From positions 86,131 to 150,130 of the forward strand of contig JBCDMB010000006.1 of the NCBI GenBank assembly GCA_038744685.1: a DNA stretch of 64,000 nucleotides, given 5' to 3'. Made by a program: the position numbers and the translations under genes. The first letter of the stretch is position 1, and each line of letters opens with the position of its first letter. This stretch comes from Verrucomicrobiota bacterium (lineage in GTDB: Bacteria; Verrucomicrobiota; Verrucomicrobiia; Opitutales; Puniceicoccaceae). The notes under the pieces are model-generated. The model was not told where the DNA came from. It saw only the letters and a list, made by a program, of their open reading frames with translations, and did no database searches. Positions 45,365 to 52,843 of the stretch are shown here, in pieces.

Positions 45365-46165
45365 CTACAATCCCGCCTCGCTCGCGGTATCCGGTACCGC
45401 TAACGATTCCAATCCTGTGGCCCGCCCCCTTTGGTCAAAATCCACAATCACGCCACGCATCCAAACGTCTTCCTGAGCCACGGTGAACTTTCTGGGCATT
45501 CCATCTAGGAAACGCTGAAGCACCGGTTCCACATCACGCCCCAGGACACTCTGGTAGGGACCGGTCATTCCCACATCTGTAATGTAGGCTGTGCCACGCG
45601 GAAGGACCCTGCCGTCTGCAGTAGGCGTGTGAGTATGGGTCCCAACGACAACAGTTGCTTCGCCATCCAACATCCAACCCATCGCAATTTTCTCCGAAGT
45701 CGTTTCCGCATGAATCTCCACCAACAGGGCGTCCACTTGCGGCCTCAGTTCTGCGACCATCCTTTCCGCCGTCCGAAACGGGCAGGCCCCTTTTACCTTC
45801 ATGAACTCCCGGCCAAGAACGGTAAAAACCCCCAACCGGTAACCCGTTCCCTCGATGATGAGATGGGTTCGACCTGGGCAGCTTTCATCCAAATTCGCAG
45901 GACGACAGACCTTTTCGAGACTACCGATCTCTTCCGCAAAGCCTCTTTGATCCCACAAATGATCGCCCAAAGTAATCGCATCCACCCCTGCATCCAAAAT
46001 CTCCCTCGCCAAACGCGAGGTCAGTCCAGCCCCGGCCGCAGCGTTTTCACCGTTGGCAATAACACGGTCGATCTGACGGGTCTGGCGGACTTCCTTTAGT
46101 CGCTGCTGCAAAATCTCCCGGCCCGGACGGCCGACGATATCACCCAGAAAAAGTATGCGAGGCAT
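45365..46165 (-). CDS. ymdB: YmdB-family metallophosphoesterase (TIGR00282)
   Basis: 266 residues from 46165 (MPRILFLGDIVGRPGREILQ). Dinuclear-metal motifs are present: GDIVGRPG, ANGENAAAGAG, TLGDHLWDQ, EIHAETTSEK and VVGTHTHTPTADGRVLP. Family members hydrolyse 2',3'-cyclic nucleotides and influence biofilm and sporulation decisions in Bacillus. Length is normal. It is divergent from ilvB (95-bp gap). Confidence 0.95.
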   Translation of the reverse strand: MPRILFLGDIVGRPGREILQQRLKEVRQTRQIDRVIANGENAAAGAGLTSRLAREILDAGVDAITLGDHLWDQRGFAEEIGSLEKVCRPANLDESCPGRTHLIIEGTGYRLGVFTVLGREFMKVKGACPFRTAERMVAELRPQVDALLVEIHAETTSEKIAMGWMLDGEATVVVGTHTHTPTADGRVLPRGTAYITDVGMTGPYQSVLGRDVEPVLQRFLDGMPRKFTVAQEDVWMRGVIVDFDQRGRATGLESLAVPDTASEAGL

Positions 46166-46260
46166 CGCCTGATTGACACACCACACCTGGGAAAAGGAAA
46201 GGATGAAATGCTTGCCTATCCACGCCTTCTTGCCTTTGGTGGTGGGTTTCGATCAAAGCC

Positions 46261-48051
46261 ATGTCTACCAAAACCGCCAAACAGTCGCCGGAAACAATTC
46301 TTCAGTTCCAGCCTCAGTATGAGGAAGGACCCGAAATGAAGGGTGCGGACGTGATGGTCGCCGCCCTCGAACGCGAAGGTGTGGACACGGTTTACGCCTA
46401 CCCAGGCGGAGCTTCGATGGAGCTCCACCAAGCCTTGGTCAAATCCAAGAAGATCCGCACGATCCTCCCGCGCCACGAGCAAGGCGGGGGCTTTATGGCC
46501 CATGGCCATGCGAGGGCAACGGGTAAAGCTGCCGTCTGTATGGCCACCAGCGGACCGGGTGCGACCAATTTGATCACCTGTATTGCTGACGCGTATATGG
46601 ATAGCACTCCGCTGATAGCCATTACTGGCCAGGTCTACCAGAGCCTCATCGGGAAGAGCGCTTTTCAAGAGACCGACGTTCTCGGGATCTCCATGCCGAT
46701 CGTTAAACACAGCTACATGGTTTTGACGAAAGAGGACCTTCCGACGGTCATCAAAGAAGCCTTCCACATTGCGCAAAGCGGACGCCCTGGGCCGGTTCTT
46801 ATCGATATTCCAAAGGACGTTCAGCAGGCCGTATTCAAGCCACGCTTTCCAAAGGAACTCCACTTGCCCGGCTACCCGAAGCCCCCTCATGCCTCTGACA
46901 ATGAGCTCCTGGAAATTCTCGGCCTGATCCAAGAGGCCAAAAAACCGGTCCTTTACGCAGGTGGTGGAATCATCAGCAGCCATGCGACGAAGGCACTGCG
47001 CGAATTTGCGGACAAGACGGGCATTCCCGTTGCCTCGACCTTGATGGGGATCGGCTGCATGGATCCGGACCACCCTCTCTCCCTCTACTGGTTTGGAATG
47101 CACGGAACTGTTGCTGGAAACTGGGCAGTCTGTGAGAGTGATCTGCTCATTTGCGTTGGAGCCCGCTTTGACGACCGCATCACCGGGGCCGTCGATAAGT
47201 TTGCACCCGATGCCAAAATCGTTCACTTCGACCTCGACCGCTCCGAGCATCACAAGAATAAGAAGGCCCACTACCCTATCTTTGGGGAAGTCAAGGACGC
47301 CCTCGAGCGACTCAACAAACTCGTCGACTCAACGGACTTTGCCAAACCTGACCTGAGCGACTGGCTCGCTACTCTTGATGGTTGGAAGAAGGAGCATCCG
47401 TTTACGTATCAGGAAAGTCCCCACATTCTTCCCCAGGAAGCGATCGAGGTTCTCTACGAAGAGACCAATGGCGAAGCGATCATAACAACAGGGGTAGGTC
47501 AGCACCAAATGTGGGCCGCCCAATACTACCGCTTCAAAGATCCCCGCACATACATTAGTTCACTGGGCCTTGGAACTATGGGCTTCGGCTACCCGGCCGC
47601 AGTAGGGGCCAAGGTCGCCTTCCCGGACAAAGAGGTCATCGACATTGATGGAGACGGATCGTTCCTCATGAACGTTCAGGAGCTGGCGACTGCGAAGATC
47701 GAAAAGATCAACGCCAAGTGCCTCCTCCTCAACAATCAGCATCTTGGAATGGTCGTTCAGTGGGAAGATCGGTTCTACGAAGGCTGCCGCGGACAAACGA
47801 TTCTTGGCGATCCGGATAACATTGGAAGTCCTGAAAACATCGACGGGCTCTATCCGGACTTTGTCAGCATCGCGAACGGCTTCGGCGTGAAAGCCCGCCG
47901 GGTCATCCGCAAAGAGGAGCTGCGCGAAGCCATTCAGGAAATGCTAGCCCACGACGGCCCCTATCTCCTCGATGTGGTAGTTCCCTACACCGAGCACGTT
48001 TTGCCGATGATCCCCCAAGGAAAATCGGCAAAAGAGATTCTGACGGAGTGA
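46261..48051 (+). CDS. ilvB: Acetolactate synthase, large subunit
   Basis: 596 residues. It condenses pyruvate (or pyruvate and 2-ketobutyrate) in branched-chain amino-acid synthesis, using ThDP and FAD. Visible motifs: [14 protein letters not shown], the catalytic Glu in [40 protein letters not shown], and the ThDP/Mg site [20 protein letters not shown] with NNQHLGMV. Length fits the biosynthetic type. No small regulatory subunit gene follows; the next gene is unrelated. The last codons ACGGAG and stop are repeated after that next gene. Confidence 0.97.
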   Translation: MSTKTAKQSPETILQFQPQYEEGPEMKGADVMVAALEREGVDTVYAYPGGASMELHQALVKSKKIRTILPRHEQGGGFMAHGHARATGKAAVCMATSGPGATNLITCIADAYMDSTPLIAITGQVYQSLIGKSAFQETDVLGISMPIVKHSYMVLTKEDLPTVIKEAFHIAQSGRPGPVLIDIPKDVQQAVFKPRFPKELHLPGYPKPPHASDNELLEILGLIQEAKKPVLYAGGGIISSHATKALREFADKTGIPVASTLMGIGCMDPDHPLSLYWFGMHGTVAGNWAVCESDLLICVGARFDDRITGAVDKFAPDAKIVHFDLDRSEHHKNKKAHYPIFGEVKDALERLNKLVDSTDFAKPDLSDWLATLDGWKKEHPFTYQESPHILPQEAIEVLYEETNGEAIITTGVGQHQMWAAQYYRFKDPRTYISSLGLGTMGFGYPAAVGAKVAFPDKEVIDIDGDGSFLMNVQELATAKIEKINAKCLLLNNQHLGMVVQWEDRFYEGCRGQTILGDPDNIGSPENIDGLYPDFVSIANGFGVKARRVIRKEELREAIQEMLAHDGPYLLDVVVPYTEHVLPMIPQGKSAKEILTE

Positions 48052-48074
48052 GTTAAGGTCGGAGGAAAACATGC

Positions 48075-49481
48075 TTGGTCACCTTCGAAAACGCTCAGAC
48101 TCCACTCGCCATCAGCGTTTCTCCTAAAACCTCCGCAAGACGTTTCCGATTGAGTAGACAGGTACTGCTCATCGTCTGCTCTATCACACAAGGCTTGATC
48201 GCCTACTCAAATCCCAACAAGCAGGGACCAAACCCTGAGAATGTCTGGTTAGACTACATCAATGAAGACATTTCTCCCAGCGACCTTCGAACGGACTATC
48301 GCAAACGGGGCATAGCAACCAATCATGCTGAGTTGTTTGGAGCCATTCCTCCAAGCGATCAAAACGGATGGAAATCATTTTCCGATGGTCTTGACCAACT
48401 ATACGCCTTAAGGGAGCTGCATGAGAACTTAGCTTTGTCCGATAGAAATCATACACGGGAGAACGGGTTCGCAAACGTAGTTAATGAAGCACGCGCTATC
48501 TTAGAAAGCGAAGAAGTAAAGAGCGCAATTAGCCTGGTTGAAACTGCGGTAACAGTGTCTCGGTGGATACCGCTCCGGAACTGGGAGTTAGGAGCAGATT
48601 TGATCGCTCCTGAAATCGAAAAGATAAGGATCATCGGCGAGATTCTTTCAGCCGCGTATAAACTCTCCATTGTTGCTCCAAACGAATCGGCTTGGTCTTC
48701 TTCATTTTTGTTGCAGACCCTAGTTAAATTTTCCCAACGAGTAGCAAACGATGGCCTCTTGATATCATTCCTTAGCGGTGTCCACATTCGTCAATTGCCT
48801 GTCAAAGCAGCACGCTGGGCATACTCTAGAGGTGCTCCTGTGGCTAAACCGCCATCTCTAAACCTCGATTTATGGAAGACTCTTTACACGCGATGTGTAG
48901 TCTCGGAACGAATCTTACATGAAATTTCCTTCGAGAGACTTCGGAATGGAGAGACAGCTGAAATGATAGTTTACGCGCTCGAAGAAGGAGGCATAAGCAC
49001 AAAACCGAAAAGCGATTCCCAAAGAACCAAGATGCTTGAGATCCTTGACTCTGAAGAGGGGCAATACATGAAATGCATGGAGCTTATCTCTACAGAGAGA
49101 CCAGAATTGATCGAAAAGACTCTTGAATTATACTTAAGGCAAAACGAAACGAAAGCCGTCGTGCCTATGATTGCAGGTGTAGGTTTTTCATGGAGAAAGT
49201 TAAATCAACTAGTGATCCACCAACAAGCATGGGTCATCGCGGAAGCGATCGAAAAGCACCAATCGATATACGGCTATTATCCACCCAATCTCGAATCGAC
49301 TGATGCCAAGGAGATTCTGACCAGTGACTTTGAGTATCAGTCACTCGACGACGGAGATGCTTATTTGCTTTTCCCAACAGACCCTTACCTTCTGGAAAAT
49401 GCCGTATTCGAACTCAGTTCTATTGTTTGGTTTCCTTCATCAATGGATGTCGAAGAGGCAAGACAAATACTTACGGAGTGA
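48075..49481 (+). CDS. Hypothetical exported protein, possibly acquired
   Basis: 468 residues. A TTG at 48075, 8 nt after GGAGG, is the likely start; an ATG at 48071 is out of frame and stops after 18 codons. Residues about 26-45 (LSRQVLLIVCSITQGLIAYS) look like a signal peptide or anchor; TTG at 48150 is an alternative start just before it. The rest is mostly helical, with no motif I recognise. Base composition is clearly AT-richer than ilvB. The gene is bracketed by a 12-bp direct repeat (ACGGAGTGAGTT at 48043 and 49473), which hints at insertion. Function unknown. Confidence 0.65.
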   Translation: MVTFENAQTPLAISVSPKTSARRFRLSRQVLLIVCSITQGLIAYSNPNKQGPNPENVWLDYINEDISPSDLRTDYRKRGIATNHAELFGAIPPSDQNGWKSFSDGLDQLYALRELHENLALSDRNHTRENGFANVVNEARAILESEEVKSAISLVETAVTVSRWIPLRNWELGADLIAPEIEKIRIIGEILSAAYKLSIVAPNESAWSSSFLLQTLVKFSQRVANDGLLISFLSGVHIRQLPVKAARWAYSRGAPVAKPPSLNLDLWKTLYTRCVVSERILHEISFERLRNGETAEMIVYALEEGGISTKPKSDSQRTKMLEILDSEEGQYMKCMELISTERPELIEKTLELYLRQNETKAVVPMIAGVGFSWRKLNQLVIHQQAWVIAEAIEKHQSIYGYYPPNLESTDAKEILTSDFEYQSLDDGDAYLLFPTDPYLLENAVFELSSIVWFPSSMDVEEARQILTE

Positions 49482-49891
49482 GTTTGCGGCTAGATCGGAC
49501 CGATTTTCTTCTTGTTCTCAAAGATATAAGAGAGGGTTTATCCCTCGAAAACCAAGTCTGGATTTCAGCCATGATTATCGAGGCGTAACCGCCGTCGCCA
49601 TTTTGGCTATGTCGACCAACAAGTCTCCTTCTACCCAATCTAGAACTAAAGACCTTAATCGTACTCCTACTCTTAATCCTAATCGAATTCTGGAGATTAA
49701 GATTAAGAGAAAGATTAAGATTACGATTAGGGCATCCACCCTCTTCATCCTTGGTCATCCATGCCAATTCTCTCTCTCGCATGGATGATTTTTAGGAGCG
49801 GCGACTTTAGTCGCCGAAGTGGAGTTTCACTTGAGCAACACGCAAATCGGCGGCTCAAGCCGCCACTCCCATCATCTCGACTAAAGTGTCT
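49473..49891. repeat. Repeat-filled gap: ATTAAG repeat and GGCGGC palindromes
   Basis: Contains (1) the second ACGGAGTGAGTT at 49473-49484; (2) an inverted array of CTTAATC and GATTAAG words at 49653-49732, with a tail to 49785 homologous to 21930-21990; (3) a palindrome pair at 49795-49869: GGAGCGGCGACTTTAGTCGC CG ... CGGCGGCTCAAGCCGCCACT CC. No gene seen between 49482 and 49891. Confidence 0.75.
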
Positions 49892-51457
49892 CTACTCTAC
49901 CTCACGGAAAACCCAAGGAACACTCCACAAGACACCCGCTGCGATGAGGTAATAGATCGCCCAAGCAGGATTGTCACCCAAGGTTTCTTGATAGCCTACC
50001 GCTGTAAACTGGAAACTATGGATAAAGCCCAATCCGGCGAGAACAGCGCCGGCAACCGCCCAAGCAGCACCCAAGCGAAAACGGCGATCAATGATTGCAC
50101 AGGTGATTGAGGCTAAAATCATACAGGTGTACAAGTATCCGGCATTGAGCGCGAAGATGCCAGAGAGAGCCAGACCCTGCGCCGAATACACCGACGGATC
50201 TGTCGGCAGAGCGTCTCCACCGCCTCCAAAACCCAGGGCGGACCAAGTCCTTTGCATGGTCAATAAGGAAAAGGCGGCCAATGCCGGAACCATACCCGTC
50301 GCCACGGCCGGTATATGCGCTCGCGGAACCGCCTCAAAAGCCTGACTGGCAATCGTAAGACCGATCCAGATGAGAATCGCCATGCCCGCTTCGATCGGAA
50401 TGATGCCTGCCAAAACGCTGATCGAACCGGTGCATAGAATGACCGTAAAGACGATTCCCGTCAGACTGCTGTAGCCTGCCCGAGCACCTAGTTTCTTCCA
50501 TCCGGGATGCCCAATATAGATCGTCGTCGGAAACGGAGAACCGAAGATCCCAGTCAACATCGAGCCCAGCCCATTCACCAATAAAGGACCTTTCGTAGGA
50601 TAAGAATCGCCCGCCGCTGCTGCCGACTCGATGTTCATCAGCGAGCCGACCAAACTGATCAGCCCCATCGTCAGGATGACTGGCGAATAGGGCAAAAGGT
50701 AAGGCAGGGCAGCCACCATTTCACCCACTACCGGAACCGGCAAAAAGAACCCGAGATAATCAGTGGAAATGGATAGATTTGCAGAAGGTCCACCACCAGT
50801 CAGCCAAAACTGACTCCACGACAAAATCACCCCGACCAATAGCACAAGGGATCCACCCGGAATCCCCCAGCGGACCTTCATCTTTCCGAAGTAAAGAACG
50901 AGGGTCAGGAGAAGGGTCGTAATGCCGACCAAGGGAAACGAATAGGCGCGAAAAAAGTAGTCGCCCCCGATAAATAAAAATCCGATTCCCCCAATCGCAG
51001 CAAGAAGAGCTGCCCGAGGAGTGATTCGTCGCACCCACCCGGCCGCGAACGAACCGATAAACTCGATAAGACCCGAGAACACCGCAGCAAGAACGCCAGC
51101 TCCCCACGCGGCCCGGATCGCATCGGCTTCGGTTGCACCGTCCGCCAATGCACCCAGCTTTACTGGCAGCATAATCCCAAAGGTGAAGACGATAATCGTA
51201 AAAATATTGATGCCGTAGGGAAGTGCGCAGACGTCGTCTCGTCCTGTCTCAGCAGCCAACTTTTGAGCCAAACGGGCGAAGTAGAGGTTGCCGACAATCA
51301 GCCCAACAGCGTTGGCGGGGAGAATACGGGTAAAGAGGAGTTCCGGATCAAAGCCGATCACCCCCAACGCAAGCGCGTTGATCAACAAAAGCATGATCAG
51401 GTTATCGAGACCCAGTGCGAACAGCCCGTCCCAATCTCCCTTTACCAATCGTTTCAT
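49892..51457 (-). CDS. NCS2/AzgA-like xanthine/uracil permease
   Basis: 521 residues, 12 or more membrane helices. The N-terminus (NLIMLLLINALALGVIGFDP) and central blocks (CALPYGINIFTIIVFTFGIM; FIGSFAAGWVRRITPRAALL; LVGSLMNIESAAAAGDSYPT) match the xanthine/uracil/vitamin C permease superfamily. These are proton or sodium symporters for nucleobases. Substrate cannot be read from the sequence. Monocistronic; divergent from the kinase-like gene (189-bp gap). Confidence 0.88.
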   Translation of the reverse strand: MKRLVKGDWDGLFALGLDNLIMLLLINALALGVIGFDPELLFTRILPANAVGLIVGNLYFARLAQKLAAETGRDDVCALPYGINIFTIIVFTFGIMLPVKLGALADGATEADAIRAAWGAGVLAAVFSGLIEFIGSFAAGWVRRITPRAALLAAIGGIGFLFIGGDYFFRAYSFPLVGITTLLLTLVLYFGKMKVRWGIPGGSLVLLVGVILSWSQFWLTGGGPSANLSISTDYLGFFLPVPVVGEMVAALPYLLPYSPVILTMGLISLVGSLMNIESAAAAGDSYPTKGPLLVNGLGSMLTGIFGSPFPTTIYIGHPGWKKLGARAGYSSLTGIVFTVILCTGSISVLAGIIPIEAGMAILIWIGLTIASQAFEAVPRAHIPAVATGMVPALAAFSLLTMQRTWSALGFGGGGDALPTDPSVYSAQGLALSGIFALNAGYLYTCMILASITCAIIDRRFRLGAAWAVAGAVLAGLGFIHSFQFTAVGYQETLGDNPAWAIYYLIAAGVLWSVPWVFREVE

Positions 51458-51540
51458 TGGCCTCGGTTCTGCGCTTCTGCCGTGAAAAGGGCAAGAACAG
51501 TGTTACCTATGTCCTGACCGCTCCTTTCGATTGCTGTCTT

Positions 51541-51610
51541 TCAACGTTGGACGTTCAGTGTTCAAAGTTCCCCATCTCCAATCCACTCCTATCCTAAAGA
51601 CGTTTAACAG
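51541..51610. repeat. Short AACGTT-rich repeat copy
   Basis: TTCAACGTTGGACGTTCAGT, GTTCAAAGTTCCCC and AGACGTTTAACAG occur between the permease and the kinase-like gene; a truncated version of the 33.9, 43.7 and 45.1 kb copies. Confidence 0.6.
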
Positions 51611-51646
51611 TCGCCATCCGAAGCCGATCACGTCACCCTACCATCC

Positions 51647-52759
51647 ATGCAGGAGAACGAGGCTCTCGACGAACTCCAGACCACTCGGAAAAAACCCATT
51701 TACCCGGTTAAGGAAGGACTACGCTCCTACCTGGCCAAACACGGACGGGAGCGAAGGCTGCCGGTAACCTACGAAGAGCTGCTCGACTATTCGGTTTCTG
51801 TTCCACTGCGGGATTCAGCGGGCAAAGACACTTTGTGGGAAACAGTCGCCTACCCCCAGCCCGATATGCAGCGAATTTCAAAGGCGCTTACCCAGATCTA
51901 TGGCATCCTCAAAACCGATGGAGAATGGTCAGCGGTAGACAATCTCTACATGGACCGAATCGACTTCTGCACGTTCGGCAATTCCCATCCTTTCCGGATC
52001 CGCATCGTCAACGTACACAACGATAACCAGGATTATTACTACATCAAAAAGGCGGATGCCTCTCGGGTTTACGGTCTTGAACTGGAGCACCTCCTCTCGC
52101 CAAACCGCATGCATTACCTGACCTACGGACAGACTCTTGTCGAGGAGCACGTAATCGGCATTCCGGGAGATGCCTTTATTCGCGATTGGCTCGACAATCC
52201 TCAGATCAGCCGGATCCGACTCGCAAAAGAGCTGGTCAAATTCAACGAGCGTTGCTTCCTTCGCCTTCTGGGAGACATGCGCTCCTACAATTTTGTCGTA
52301 GACATCACCCCGGACTTCGAGGGATTCCAACTCAGGATCCGCCCGATGGATTTTGATCAACAGAGTTATCAAGGCCGCAAACACGCCTACCTTCCCCAGT
52401 TCTTCAAAAGCAACAACGAGTTGGTGTTCTTCTGCCTAAACAACCTCATTAAGGAGACGGCTTACCAATACCAACTGGAGGAGCACGCGATGATGACCCG
52501 CCGCATCAACCTCATCCACAAACGCCTCAGAATGCTCCTTGCCGAGATGTCTGATGACACCATTTCCGAACAGGAAAACGTCGAGCAGTTGAGAGCTGAA
52601 CTGGCGGATCACCATGAACGCAAAGCATTCCTCAAAGCGAACAGCATGGGAGGAATCGTCCGCGAAAGCCTACACACGATCCTCGACCACAGTGCAATCC
52701 CAGCAGACAAGAGTTCTCCGCTTCGACTGGATATAGATGAAGTTCAGGACAGCGAATGA
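51647..52759 (+). CDS. Protein with protein-kinase-like catalytic signature, unassigned
   Basis: 370 residues, no signal peptide. Not a family I know by name, but the order of motifs is that of kinase-like folds: YYIKKAD (Lys134/135, ATP-binding Lys), LELEHLL (Glu145 or 147, alphaC), TLVEEHVIGIPG (hinge-like), LLGDMRSYNFVV (Asp210 x4 Asn215, catalytic loop) and RPMDFDQQ (Asp235, DFG-like). This resembles HipA or aminoglycoside-kinase relatives. The C-terminal third is helical and charged. It precedes a nuclease-helicase gene on the same strand after 84 bp holding a REP pair. Kinase assignment is inference. Confidence 0.7.
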   Translation: MQENEALDELQTTRKKPIYPVKEGLRSYLAKHGRERRLPVTYEELLDYSVSVPLRDSAGKDTLWETVAYPQPDMQRISKALTQIYGILKTDGEWSAVDNLYMDRIDFCTFGNSHPFRIRIVNVHNDNQDYYYIKKADASRVYGLELEHLLSPNRMHYLTYGQTLVEEHVIGIPGDAFIRDWLDNPQISRIRLAKELVKFNERCFLRLLGDMRSYNFVVDITPDFEGFQLRIRPMDFDQQSYQGRKHAYLPQFFKSNNELVFFCLNNLIKETAYQYQLEEHAMMTRRINLIHKRLRMLLAEMSDDTISEQENVEQLRAELADHHERKAFLKANSMGGIVRESLHTILDHSAIPADKSSPLRLDIDEVQDSE

Positions 52760-52766
52760 TTCATTC

Positions 52767-52839
52767 GGAACGGCGGCTTTAGCCGCCGATTTGATTCTCC
52801 TTCGTGACCTACGCTTTCGGCGGCTGAAGCCGCCGCTCC
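52767..52839. repeat. GGCGGC-type palindrome pair
   Basis: CGGCGGCTTTAGCCGCCG (52771-52788) and CGGCGGCTGAAGCCGCCG (52818-52835), followed by CTCC; the same type as at 49795-49869. It ends 4 bp before the GTG start of the nuclease-helicase. Confidence 0.88.
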
Positions 52840-52843
52840 TAGC

